In this document: positions 14,597 to 24,600 of the stretch, in pieces | How the letters are laid out: every line of letters starts with the position of its first letter | Numbering within the stretch: the first letter of the stretch is position 1 | NCBI RefSeq assembly: GCF_000372825.1 | Contig: NZ_KB910516.1 | Coordinates: 2,709,825-2,773,824, forward strand | DNA length: 64,000 nucleotides | DNA from: Methylobacterium sp. 77 | Lineage (GTDB): Bacteria; Pseudomonadota; Alphaproteobacteria; Rhizobiales; Beijerinckiaceae | Direction: 5' to 3' | Program-made: the position numbers and the translations under genes | Notes under the pieces: model-generated | Databases searched by the model: none | Seen by the model: the letters and a program-made list of their open reading frames with translations, nothing else | Told to the model about the DNA's origin: nothing

Positions 14597-17086
14597 ATGA
14601 ATCCTCTCGACCCGGACCGCCCGAGCCACGAGAGGCCGGACCCGACCAAATCCGATCCGCAACATTGCGAGACCGAAGAGACGCGGGCCGCCGCCCGCGA
14701 GGCCGCCGCGGCCGCCAAGGTGCTCGGCCGCCAGCTCGGCGTGCTGGCGGCCGGTGCCGCGCGCAGGGCCGGACGCCGGGCGGCCGGCGCGGCGCGGGCC
14801 GCCGGACCCGCCTGGCAGGGTTTCGCCGGCCGGTTCCGGTCCCGCACTTCGGACCCCGCCGTCGCGCGGCCGGGCGCGCCCCTCGCGGACGCATCGCCCG
14901 AAAAATCCCTCGTCGGACGCCTGCGCCGTCGCCCCCTGGTGGCGGCGCTGCTCGCCCTCGTGCTGCTGCCCCTGGCCCTTCTCGCCGGCCTCGTCCTCTA
15001 CAGTTTCGCGACATTGCCGCCGCTGGGCGGAGTCGTGCCGGAAGGGGGACAGCGCGCCCTCACAGTGGAAGCGGATGACGGCCGGGTCTTCGCCACGCGC
15101 GGCGCGTTCCAGGGCCAGAAGCTGACGGCCGCCGACATGCCAGCCCATCTCGCCCAGGCCGTGGTCGCCATCGAGGACCGGCGATTCTACTCGCATTGGG
15201 GCATCGATCCGCGTGGATTGCTGCGGGCGCTCTGGCGCAACACGGTGAGCGGCGGTGTGCGCGAGGGAGCCTCGACGATCACACAGCAATATGTCCGCCT
15301 GACCTCCCTGACCCAGGAGAAGACGCTTCGCCGCAAAATTCAGGAAGCGTTCCTCGCCCTGCGCGTCGAGAGCACGATGTCGAAGGAGGACATCCTCCTC
15401 GGCTATCTGAACACGGCCTATTTCGGTGCCGGCGCCTATGGGATCGACGCTGCGTCGCGGCGCTATTTCGGCAAGGGCGCGAAGGCGCTGACGCTTCCCG
15501 AGGCCGCGATGCTCGCCGGCCTCGTCCGGGCGCCGTCGCAGCTCGCCCCGACGCGCAATTTCGGCGGCGCCAAGGAGCGCGCCGACATCGTGCTGCAGAC
15601 CATGGTCGAGACCGGCGCGATCAGCGCCGTGGACGCGGACAAAGCGAGAGCCCAGACGATCACCCTACGCACGCCGCCCGAGACACCGCCCGGCACCAAT
15701 TACTTCCTCGACATGGTGGCGGCCGATGCCAAGCGCCTGTCGGACACGCCCGGCGACGTCACCCTGCGCACCACCCTGAACCTCGATCTGCAGAGTCTGG
15801 CGGAAGGCGTCATCGCCCGGCGCCTCGACGCGGAAGGGGCGAAGAAGAAGGCGAGCCAGGGCGCCATGGTCGTCCTCAGCAAGGAGGGCGCGATCCTCGC
15901 CATGGTCGGAGGGCGGGATTACGAGGACAGCCAGTTCAACCGTGCGACCCAGGCCAAGCGCCAGGCCGGCTCGTTGTTCAAACTCTTCGTCTACCTTACC
16001 GCCTACGAGAAGGGCCTGACGCCCGACACCGTGCTCGTGGATCGGCCGATCCAGATCGGCGATTGGGAACCCCAGAACGCGAGCGGCCGCTTCCGCGGCG
16101 CGGTTCCCCTCCGCACCGCCTTCGCGCAATCGATCAACACCATCGCCGCGCAGCTCGCCGACGAGGTCGGCATGGCCTCCGTCATCGACACGGCCCGCAA
16201 GCTCGGCGTCACCTCCGATCTACCCAACGTGCCGAGCCTCGCGCTCGGTTCGGCCGAAGTGAGCCTGCTCGAGATGACGCGGGCCTATGCCGGCGTTCTG
16301 GCGAGCGCCCAGCCCCTCGACAGCTACGGCGTCCACGCCATTCGCGGGACCGGACCGGATCCACTCTACCTGCGCCCGGACGCCAAGCCGACGGTGCCGC
16401 TGCCCGGTGAAAGCCGCGCGATGATGCTCGACTCGCTCCAGGCGGTGGTCGATAGCGGGACAGGGCGGGCCGCACGGATCGCCAATATCGCGGTGGGCGG
16501 CAAGACCGGCACGACCCAGGATTACCGCGATGCCTGGTTCGTCGGGGTCACGCCGGACCTCACCGTCGGCGTGTGGATCGGCAATGACGACAATGCTTCG
16601 ATGAACAAGGTCGGCGGCGGCGACCTGCCCGCCGCGATCTTCAAGGATTTCATGCAGCGCGCCAACGCGCAGATGGCGAGCCGGCGCAAGCGCCCCTCCG
16701 CCGCCCGCGCCGAGCCGGCTCCGGCCAAGGAGACCGTCGCGGCCGGCGCCCTGCGCGGCGTGCCGGAGGTGATCGATACCGGAACCCTGTCGTTCCGAGG
16801 CCGGACGGTGCGCCTCCTGGGTGTCGATGGCGAGCGCGGTGCCTTGGCACGCCAGCTCGCGCGCTACCTGCGCAGACGGGAAGTCGTCTGTTCGCAGGCG
16901 GCGACTGGCGCGGCCGACGAGCCCGCGCCCCAAGGCCTGCGCTGCCAGATCGACGGCGACGACCTCGCATCACTCATCCTCACCGCCGGCGGCGCACGCG
17001 CGGCCGACAATGCGCCGTCCGACCTCCTGGCGGCGGAGGAACAGGCCCGCTCCGAACGCGCCGGGTTGTGGCGGCGCGAGCGCTGA
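14597..17086 (+). CDS. Class A penicillin-binding protein (PBP1A type) with C-terminal nuclease-like domain
   Basis: I start at the ATG at 14597 (829 residues); an upstream in-frame ATG at 14459 would add 46 residues lacking PBP features. An Ala/Arg-rich cytosolic tail leads to one membrane segment (about 113-140). The glycosyltransferase domain has its catalytic Glu in VAIEDRRFYSH near 190. The transpeptidase domain has SLFK at 459-462, SIN at 512-514 and KTGT from 636. It polymerises and cross-links peptidoglycan. From about 725 to the end is an extra domain resembling the staphylococcal-nuclease OB fold (GRTVRLLGVDG, AEEQARSERAGLWRR) that lacks an obvious catalytic triad. This fusion is unusual. 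Confidence 0.92.
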   Translation: MNPLDPDRPSHERPDPTKSDPQHCETEETRAAAREAAAAAKVLGRQLGVLAAGAARRAGRRAAGAARAAGPAWQGFAGRFRSRTSDPAVARPGAPLADASPEKSLVGRLRRRPLVAALLALVLLPLALLAGLVLYSFATLPPLGGVVPEGGQRALTVEADDGRVFATRGAFQGQKLTAADMPAHLAQAVVAIEDRRFYSHWGIDPRGLLRALWRNTVSGGVREGASTITQQYVRLTSLTQEKTLRRKIQEAFLALRVESTMSKEDILLGYLNTAYFGAGAYGIDAASRRYFGKGAKALTLPEAAMLAGLVRAPSQLAPTRNFGGAKERADIVLQTMVETGAISAVDADKARAQTITLRTPPETPPGTNYFLDMVAADAKRLSDTPGDVTLRTTLNLDLQSLAEGVIARRLDAEGAKKKASQGAMVVLSKEGAILAMVGGRDYEDSQFNRATQAKRQAGSLFKLFVYLTAYEKGLTPDTVLVDRPIQIGDWEPQNASGRFRGAVPLRTAFAQSINTIAAQLADEVGMASVIDTARKLGVTSDLPNVPSLALGSAEVSLLEMTRAYAGVLASAQPLDSYGVHAIRGTGPDPLYLRPDAKPTVPLPGESRAMMLDSLQAVVDSGTGRAARIANIAVGGKTGTTQDYRDAWFVGVTPDLTVGVWIGNDDNASMNKVGGGDLPAAIFKDFMQRANAQMASRRKRPSAARAEPAPAKETVAAGALRGVPEVIDTGTLSFRGRTVRLLGVDGERGALARQLARYLRRREVVCSQAATGAADEPAPQGLRCQIDGDDLASLILTAGGARAADNAPSDLLAAEEQARSERAGLWRRER

Positions 17087-17277
17087 TAACAATCCTCCAG
17101 GCGGTCCGGCTCCAGAGAAGCCATACACGGTCGAGGCTGCTCAGGCCGCCCGATTGCGCCGGTTTGTCCATCCCTGGATTGTAAACTACTCCACGCATGC
17201 TATCTTTAGTTGCTGTTTTTCACGCATGTGATTCTCAGAGGTATCTGAGATATTCAGCATCGAAGGGTGAATTTGCA

Positions 17278-17985
17278 ATGGATGTCCTGACCGTTCAAAA
17301 AACTTTACAGTATCAGGGCATAAACCCCGGCGATATCGACGGCATATGGGGTAGAAAGACGGTCGCTGCAGTTAAGTTATTTCAAAAAGTGCGAGGCTTG
17401 CAAGTCGACGGCATTGTCGGTCCTGTAACGGCACAAGCGCTATTCGGCATCGTTCCGAACACGTCGACCGGCCAGCACGAGACGAATGCCGGACCCCTGG
17501 TCTGGTATCAGGAAGCCGTGGATCTCATCGGCATTCGAGAGATCCCTGGTCGAGCCTCGAACGAAGACATCATCAAATGGGCCGTCAATCTGAATATCGA
17601 CTTCCAGAATGACGATATACCATGGTGCGGTCTATTTACGGCCCATTGTATTGGGTCAACACTTCCCGATGAAGTTCTGCCGAAGCATCCACTGCTCGCG
17701 CGAAACTGGGCAAAATTCGGCGATAGCTGTACTCCGCGAAAAGGAGCGATCCTCGTGTTTTGGCGAGGACAACCGAACGGCGTCTTCGGCCATGTTGGAT
17801 TCTATAAAAGCGAGGACGACGATGCGTTTCACGTCCTCGGCGGGAATACGAACAACTCCGTCAGCGTTGCGCGTATCGCAAAAAGCAGACTGATCGATTC
17901 ACGCTGGCCTCGTACAGCGTCGAGCATCAGTGGAGACATCGTTCATACGTCGACGAATGAACCGTTCTCGCATAACGAAGCATAG
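17278..17985 (+). CDS. Peptidoglycan-binding and TIGR02594-type amidase/endopeptidase (lysin-like)
   Basis: This 235-residue protein has two parts. Residues ~3-60 form a PG_binding_1 domain (LQYQGINPGDIDGIWGRKT). A CHAP/NlpC-like TIGR02594 domain follows, with Cys117 in DIPWCGLFTAHC and His172 in VFGHVGFY. It should cut peptide bonds in peptidoglycan. The ATG at 17278 follows a GAAGGGTGA ribosome site. No signal peptide is seen, as in phage endolysins that need a holin. Codon use is clearly more AT-rich than in its neighbours, which suggests transfer, probably from a prophage. No holin or other phage gene is adjacent, so it appears stand-alone. Confidence 0.82.
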   Translation: MDVLTVQKTLQYQGINPGDIDGIWGRKTVAAVKLFQKVRGLQVDGIVGPVTAQALFGIVPNTSTGQHETNAGPLVWYQEAVDLIGIREIPGRASNEDIIKWAVNLNIDFQNDDIPWCGLFTAHCIGSTLPDEVLPKHPLLARNWAKFGDSCTPRKGAILVFWRGQPNGVFGHVGFYKSEDDDAFHVLGGNTNNSVSVARIAKSRLIDSRWPRTASSISGDIVHTSTNEPFSHNEA

Positions 17986-18093
17986 AACATCGTCTCGAAC
18001 GATAAAAACGGGGATCCATAAGATATTGGTCCCCGGCAGGAATCTATAACATCGCTCCGGACAGGAAAATATACGACGACCCTGAAGTGCTAC

Positions 18094-18130
18094 AAGGCTC
18101 ATTCGACAGTAATTGAGTCGGATGAGCCTT
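18094..18130 (-). repeat. Inverted repeat downstream of amn
   Basis: AAGGCTCAT (18094-18102) pairs exactly with ATGAGCCTT (18122-18130), and the inner CGAC/GTCG bases can extend the stem. It lies 27 bp beyond the amn stop codon. There is no T-run on either side, so it may be a transcript-stabilising hairpin rather than a classic terminator. Confidence 0.5.
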
Positions 18131-18156
18131 GGCGGCAGCTTATCGCGTCGCCATTT

Positions 18157-19650
18157 TCAACGGAACGGCGGCTCGTCGAAGCTCCGTAGCTTGCGCGAAT
18201 GCAAGCCATGACGGTCGGCGCGCAGGATATCGAGGGCCGACAGTCCGATGAGCAGGTGCTCGGCAACCGCCCGCTCATAGAAGGCGTTGGCCGCACCCGG
18301 CAGCTTGATCTCACCATGCAGCGGCTTGTCGGAGACGCAGAGGAGCGTGCCGTAGGGAACCCGCAGCCGATATCCCTGCGCCGCGATGGTGCCGCTCTCC
18401 ATGTCGACGCCGATGGCTCGGGACAGGTTGATCCGTCGCCTTTCCTGGCTGAATCGAAGTTCCCAATTGCGGTCGTCATAGGTGACCACCGTGCCGGTGC
18501 GCAGGCGACGCTTCAGATCCTCGGGGGTCTCGCCGGTGACGTTGGCGGCCGCAGCCTGGAGCGCGAGTTGAACCTCCGCCAGGGCCGGCACCGGCACGTC
18601 CGGCGGCACGAGCTCGTCGAGGATGCGGTCACGGCGCAGGTAGCCATGTGCGAGGACGTAATCGCCGATGGTCTGCGACTGACGTAGGCCGCCGCAATGA
18701 CCGACCATGAGCCAGCAATGCGGGCGCAACACCGCCAAATGGTCGGTAATCGTCTTCGCGTTCGACGGCCCGACGCCGATATTCACCAGCGTCGTGCCCT
18801 GCATCGACCCGTCGGGGCCACGCGCCACGAGGTGATAGGCCGGCATCTGGAACTTGTGCCAGGGCGAGGCGGCGATGAGGCTCGCCGGATCGATGCTCGC
18901 CGCCTCCTCCCGCGAGACGGAGATGCCGCCCGGCAGGATCATGCGCTCATAGCCGTCCTTGCCATGAGCGAGTTGCTCCAACCCATGCCGGATGAAGCCG
19001 TCGACGTAGCGATGGTAGTTGGTCAGCAGGATCCAAGGCTGAACGTCGCGCCAGTCGCAGCCGGTATAGTGAACCAAACGGCGCAGGGAGTAATCGACCC
19101 GGATCGCGTCGAACAGCGCCAACGGTTTCGGCTCCTCGGGGGGGGCCACCCAAAGACCATCGGCGATCTCGTCTCCGACCACGGAAAGCAGCGGCACGGG
19201 GAAGTAGGTCGCCAGATCGCGTGGTGTGATGCCGTTGCCGGAAAGGTTGGCTCCCGGCTCCAGCACGTAGGGGTAAGGGATTTCCTGCGCACTCAAGCCG
19301 ACTTCGAGGGCTGCGCCGTAATCCTGCACCAGCGGCGTCAGTTGTTCGAGCAGATACGCTCTGAAATGCGCAGGCTGCGTCACGGTCGTCGCGTAGGTCC
19401 CCGGCGACTGGAACTTCGCCGTCGCACGGGCGAAGCGGGGGATCGGCCCGGCCGGGTGATAGGTGATCCGCAATTCGGGATAGCGGAACTGAAGCCGTTC
19501 GGCGTGGTCCGGAGCGGGGCCACCGGCGAGGTAGCGGGTCAGAGCCGCCTGAAGTGAATGAATTGCACTCGCATACAAGGCGGCGAGACGGTCGACGGCC
19601 GTCTCGGCATCGCCCACGGATTCCATCGGTCGCCATTCGCTGGTTGTCAC
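18157..19650 (-). CDS. amn: AMP nucleosidase
   Basis: AMP nucleosidase splits AMP into adenine and ribose 5-phosphate, tuning the adenylate pool. I choose the GTG at 19650, preceded by AGGAGAG, giving 497 residues (the E. coli enzyme has 484). An N-terminal regulatory region of ~200 residues is followed by a phosphorylase-like catalytic domain. That domain contains VNIGVGPSNAKTITDHLA, MVGHCGGLR and the late AIGVDMESGTIAAQGYR, with the nucleobase/ribose-binding Met-Glu. The match covers the whole family length. The gene is alone on the minus strand, facing the lysin-like gene. Confidence 0.92.
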   Translation of the reverse strand: MTTSEWRPMESVGDAETAVDRLAALYASAIHSLQAALTRYLAGGPAPDHAERLQFRYPELRITYHPAGPIPRFARATAKFQSPGTYATTVTQPAHFRAYLLEQLTPLVQDYGAALEVGLSAQEIPYPYVLEPGANLSGNGITPRDLATYFPVPLLSVVGDEIADGLWVAPPEEPKPLALFDAIRVDYSLRRLVHYTGCDWRDVQPWILLTNYHRYVDGFIRHGLEQLAHGKDGYERMILPGGISVSREEAASIDPASLIAASPWHKFQMPAYHLVARGPDGSMQGTTLVNIGVGPSNAKTITDHLAVLRPHCWLMVGHCGGLRQSQTIGDYVLAHGYLRRDRILDELVPPDVPVPALAEVQLALQAAAANVTGETPEDLKRRLRTGTVVTYDDRNWELRFSQERRRINLSRAIGVDMESGTIAAQGYRLRVPYGTLLCVSDKPLHGEIKLPGAANAFYERAVAEHLLIGLSALDILRADRHGLHSRKLRSFDEPPFR

Positions 19651-20461
19651 GGTCTCTCCTCGAAAGGCTACGTCCTCAAGGGCGACAGGCCGCGCATGCC
19701 CGCCGACCATTTCACCTCCGAGACTTACACCGACAGACCGGCCGGTGCGACCTCATTCCTGAAAGGTCCACGCTTTGCATCCATAACCGAGAGAAATTTC
19801 ATAGCCGACTTTTACTTTGACGGCGGAGAACTTTACGCTGGTCAAATCAATTTTTGACAATGCATTTAAAAATGCGATAGATTGCGGTCAAATATCACCT
19901 ATTCGTTGTATTATGGGCATGATGAGTATGTATATTCATATGATATTTTGTTAATAACATTCCATACATTTTCTAACCAAATCATGGAGTACAAACAGGA
20001 TCGCGTCATCGGAATTGCGAGAGCCTGTTCGACATCACGGGCTGAGTTTTCGCTGTTCCTGATTGGCATCGCGCAGGGCTGGCTGTGGCAGCCTGCATGT
20101 CGGCCTCCGCCGCGTCGATCGCCCTTCCGCGAAACCGCCAGTGGGTTTGCCGGTACCGTGCAGGTGTCCTGGTTCGCAAACACCGCTTTTACCGGGGACG
20201 TACGGATGGTCCGCGATGGTGCCATGATCGTAAACGCGAAGATGAGCTTCGCCACGCTGGTAGGCACCGGCATCGATCCCGTGGCCGGCTTTACCAAGAT
20301 CCCCGTTTTGGCGAACCGACGACCGTCCCTCATCTCCTGAACGCGTTGCTCCACGGCTTGACGACGCATCGTCCTTCGACTTGCGAACCGGGCCGAGTTG
20401 GTCGACATGCTCCGTCGGAACGGCTCGGACATTCGTGCCGGGCGACGTCTCTCCAAATCCG
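19651..20461. other. 811-bp region without a confident gene, with an AT-rich core
   Basis: The stretch 19800-20000 is strikingly AT-rich for this genome. From about 20060 to 20340 the plus strand shows a segment that reads like an export signal (LAVAACMSASAASIA). In a different frame comes VSWFANTAFTGDVRMVRDG. This could be a decayed exported-protein gene broken by a frameshift, but no family is recognised. I see no insertion-sequence ends. Confidence 0.35.
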
Positions 20462-20980
20462 ATGCGCATGATGATCGACGAAATCGACCGGCGGCCCGGC
20501 GAGGAAACCGTGGCGCTGCCCGCCTCTTATGATGCCGGGCTCTACTTCATCGGCCGTATCCGTACGCCATGGGCGACCCGCGCCGAGTGCCCCAAGAACG
20601 GGCTCCAGACCGACGCCGTCTGTACCCTGCAGGTGGATGCCGCCTACGCTCCCGGATTGCAGAACGCCGATGGGGCGAGCCACCTGATCGTGCTCTACTG
20701 GATGGATCAGGCCGCGCGCGACATCGTTCGCCAGAGGCCGCGCCACACGGAAGGGAGCCGCGGCACCTTCTCCCTCCGATCGCCGGCACGCCCCAATCCC
20801 ATCGCGCTCTCGGTGGTGGAACTCCTCGGCATCGACGGCACGACCTTGAGTGTCAGGGGTCTCGATTGCCTCGACAAGACGCCGCTTCTCGACATCAAGC
20901 CGTATTACGCCACGACGGATTCACGGCCGGGTGCCACCGTCGACAGGGCCGGGACGGTCGGCAAGATCAAAGGTTCCTGA
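20462..20980 (+). CDS. trmO: tRNA (N6-threonylcarbamoyladenosine37-N6)-methyltransferase TrmO-like (TsaA family)
   Basis: About 172 residues form the TsaA/TrmO beta-barrel. GLYFIGRIRTPWATRAECPKN is the conserved start of the family. HLIVLYWMDQA and GTFSLRSPARPNPIALSVVEL carry the SAM-binding RSPxRPNPI signature, and LDIKPYY closes the fold. TrmO N6-methylates t6A37 in tRNAs reading ACY codons. Several Met codons cluster at the beginning (20462, 20468, 20471), so the exact start is uncertain. Its TGA overlaps the ATG of the SGNH hydrolase gene. Alphaproteobacterial members of this family are sometimes short, as here, and may differ in substrate. Confidence 0.85.
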   Translation: MRMMIDEIDRRPGEETVALPASYDAGLYFIGRIRTPWATRAECPKNGLQTDAVCTLQVDAAYAPGLQNADGASHLIVLYWMDQAARDIVRQRPRHTEGSRGTFSLRSPARPNPIALSVVELLGIDGTTLSVRGLDCLDKTPLLDIKPYYATTDSRPGATVDRAGTVGKIKGS

Positions 20981-21678
20981 TGCGTCTACCAATAGTCGCC
21001 GCCATCGCGCTCACGGCCCTCGCCGTCGGCGGGGTGATCGGATGGCAGATTCACGTTCCGAAGCTGAACGCCCTGCTCTACGCAACGAACCGCCTCATCG
21101 TGGTCCAGGTCCATCTCGACGAGGCGCCGCCGGACTACATCCTGGTCGCGGGCGATTCCCAGGCCGAGTTGCAGAGTACCAGCCAGCGCATCTGTGGCCT
21201 CGAACTCGTCAATGCCGGCGTCAACGGGGCGAGCGCCGCGATCTACGCCGACCTGCTCGATCGCGTGACCGTGCCGACGCGGCCTCGCGCGGCGGTCCTG
21301 ACAATCGGCACCAACGACCTCTTCACGAAGAGCGACCCGCGCTCGGCCGAGGGCATCGCACGGTTCGAGCAATCCCTCGCACGGATCGTCGGCAAGCTGC
21401 GGGGCGTGACCGATCGCGTAGTGGTCACGGCCGTCCCGCCGTTCAACCGCAAGGCGGCCACCAAGCTCGATGCCGAGGCGGTCGGCGTCTATTCCGCACG
21501 CATCCGCGCCTTCTGCGAGCGGAGCGGCTGCGCCTATGCCGATCCGTTCGCCGACCTGCGCGATGGCGACAGCGGGTACGCCGTCGCCGGTGCTTTACGC
21601 GACGACCTGCATATTGCCGGCTATCGCCGCGTCATGCGCGCGCTCGAGCCGGCGCTCTGCCCGGCATCGGCGCCCTGA
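20980..21678 (+). CDS. SGNH/GDSL-type hydrolase, membrane-anchored or exported
   Basis: The protein has 232 residues. An N-terminal hydrophobic segment (IVAAIALTALAVGGVIGW) serves as signal or anchor. It is followed by SGNH blocks: AGDSQAEL (nucleophile Ser), NAGVNGAS, LTIGTNDLF and a terminal DDLHIAGYR carrying the Asp-x2-His pair. It probably hydrolyses an ester in the periplasm; the substrate is unknown. The start ATG overlaps the trmO stop (TGATG), so the two are co-translated. Its stop abuts the stop of the convergent RND gene with no gap. Confidence 0.82.
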   Translation: MRLPIVAAIALTALAVGGVIGWQIHVPKLNALLYATNRLIVVQVHLDEAPPDYILVAGDSQAELQSTSQRICGLELVNAGVNGASAAIYADLLDRVTVPTRPRAAVLTIGTNDLFTKSDPRSAEGIARFEQSLARIVGKLRGVTDRVVVTAVPPFNRKAATKLDAEAVGVYSARIRAFCERSGCAYADPFADLRDGDSGYAVAGALRDDLHIAGYRRVMRALEPALCPASAP

Positions 21679-24600
21679 TCACGCGTGACCATGCGCGGCG
21701 GTCGCGCTCTGGGCGTCGCCTTTCGGCCGATCCCCCTTCGGGGCCTTGATCCGGTACCAGCCGACATACAGGGCCGGCAGGAAGAACAGCGTCAGGAACG
21801 TCGCCGCGATGATGCCGCCGATCATGGAATAGGCCATCGGCCCCCAGAAGACTTCCCGCGCGATCGGGATGAGGGCGAGGCTCGCCGCTCCGGCCGTGAG
21901 CAGGATCGGCCGCATCCGGTGGCAAGTCGCCTCCACAACCGCGTCCCAGGGCGCCATGCCCTCGCGGTCGTACTCGTCGATCTGCATCACCAGAATCACC
22001 GAGTTGCGGATGATGATGCCGATGAGTGCCAGCACGCCGAGGATGGCGACGAAGCCGAGCGGCTTGCCGAAGGGAAGCAGGATCGCCACCACGCCGATGA
22101 GCCCGAGCGGGGCCACGCTCGCCACCAGAAACAGCTTCTGGAAGCTCTGGAGCTGAATCATCAGGAACATCGCCATGGCGAGCAGCATCACCGGCGCCAC
22201 CGCCGCGATCGGCCCGCTGCCCTTGGCGCTCTCCTCGACAGCACCGCCGACAGCGAGGGTATAGCCGTCGGGCAGCGTCTTCTCGAAGGCCTTGATGGCC
22301 GGATCGAGCGCATTGACGATGGTCGGCGCCTGGGTGTCGTCGATGATCGCGGCCCGCACCGTGATCGTCGGGAGCCGGTCGCGGCGCCAGACGATGGGCT
22401 GTTCGAGCTCGTAGCTCACGGTGGCGAAGGCGAGGAGCGGGACGACGCTGCCGTTCGACAACGGCACCTGCAGGCTCTGCAGCGTCTCGATGGAGTTGCG
22501 CTCGGCCGCCTGGGCGCGGCCGATGACGTCCACGAGATAGATCGAGTCGCGGACCTGGGTGATCGAGCGGCCGCCGACGATGCCGTTGAGCAGGCCGGCG
22601 ATGTCCTCCGAGGTGACGCCGAGCTGGCGCGCCTTGTCCTGGATGATGTCGACCTTGAGCACCTTGCCCGGCTCGTTCCAATCGAGGTTCGGAAGGCCAA
22701 CATTCGGGTTCGAAGCGACGATGTTGCTGAGCTGGAGCGCGAGGCCGCGCACCTTCTGCAGGTCGGACCCGCTGAGCCGGTACTGGATCGGGCGGCCCAC
22801 CGGGGGCCCGAGATCGAGGGAGTGGACGAACACGTCGGTGCCGACGAAGTCCTTGGCCGCCAGCGCCTCGAACTTCGCCATCATCTTGTCGCGCGCCTCC
22901 AGCGACGAGGTCACGACGATGATCTGGCCGAAGAAGGCGTTGCCGAGTTGCTGGTCGAGGGGAAGATAGAAGCGCACCGCGCCCTGCCCAACATAGGAGC
23001 TCCAGCGCAGGATGTCGGGATCGCCCTTCAGCGTCGCCTCGAACCGGTCCATCTGCGCCTTGGTCTCGGCGATGCTGGCATTCTGCGGCAGCGTCATGTC
23101 CACGAGGATCTCGGGACGGTCCGAGGCCGGAAAGAATTGCTGCTGCACGAACTGGATGCCGTAGAGCGACAGGCCGAGGAGGCCGATGCAGAAAGCCACC
23201 GTGACCCAGCGAAAGCGCATCGCCGGAAGCAGCATCGCGCGGAAGGTGCGGAGGAGGAAGCTCGGGCGGTCGTGATGTTTCTTGATCGTCTTCGGCAAGA
23301 GCTTGATGCCGATGAGCGGCGCGAACAGCACCGCGACGACCCAGGAGACCAGCAGCGAGGCGGCGATGACCACGAACAGGCTGTAGGTGTACTCGCCCGC
23401 CGCCGAACCGTTGAAGCCGATGGGCAGGAAGCCGGCGACGGTGACGAGGGTGCCGGTCAGCATCGGGAAGGCGGTGGAGGTGTAGGCGAAGGTCGCCGCC
23501 TTCTTCAGCGTGTCGCCGACCTCGAGCCGCGCGACCATCATTTCCACGGTGATCATCGCGTCGTCGACGAGGAGGCCGAGCGAGATGATGAGGGCGCCGA
23601 GCGAGATGCGCTGAAGCGTGACGCCCATCACCTGCATCACCACGAAGACCACGGCGAGGACGAGGGGAATCGAGAACGAGACCACGAGCCCCGCGCGCCA
23701 GCCGAGGCTGATGAAGCTCACGGCGAGCACGATCACCACGGCCTCGATCAAGGCCTTGGTGAAGCCGCCCACCGCCTCCTCGACGATCTTCGGCTGGTCC
23801 GAGACCAGATGGATTCCGACACCGTAGGGTAGTTCACCCTCGAGCTTCTTCATCCGCGCCTTGAGGTCGTGTCCGAAGGTGAGGAGGTTGCCGGAGGGCT
23901 GCATGGCGATGGCGAGGCCGATCGCCGGCTGGCCGTTGAAGCGGAACAGGTTGGTCGGCGGATCGGTGAAGCCGCGCGAGATCTCGGCGACGTCCGACAG
24001 GCGGAAGAAGCGGTCGTTCACCCGCAGGTTGACGGTCCGCAGGCTGTCCTCGGAAACGAACTGGCCGCCGACCCGCACGGAGACGCGCTCCGGCCCGGCC
24101 TGGATCACGCCGGAGGGGGCAATGGCGTTCTGGGCCTGCAGGGTCTTGATGACGGCGGCCTGATCGACGCCGAGACCGGCGAGCTTGCGGGTCGAGAAGT
24201 CGAGGTAGATCGCCTCGTCCTGGGCGCCGAGCAGCTGCATCTTGCCGGCGTTATTGACCTTCTTCAGGTCAGCCCGCACCCGCTCCACGTAGTCGCGAAG
24301 CTGGCGCATGGAGACGCCATCGGCGGTGAAGGCGTAGACGTTACCGAACACGTCGCCGAACTCATCGTTGAAGAACGGTCCCTGTATTCCCTGAGGGAAC
24401 GTATTGGCGATATCGCCGATGCGCTTGCGGACCTGATAGAAGATGCCCGGGATGGTCTTGGGCGGCGTCGTCTCGCGCAATTGCACGAACACCGTCGTCT
24501 GCCCCGGCACGGTGTAGCTCCGGCTGAAATCGACGGCATCGATCTGCTGCAACTCCTTCTCGATCCGTTCGGTGACCTGATCGAGGGTGTCGCTGATCGT

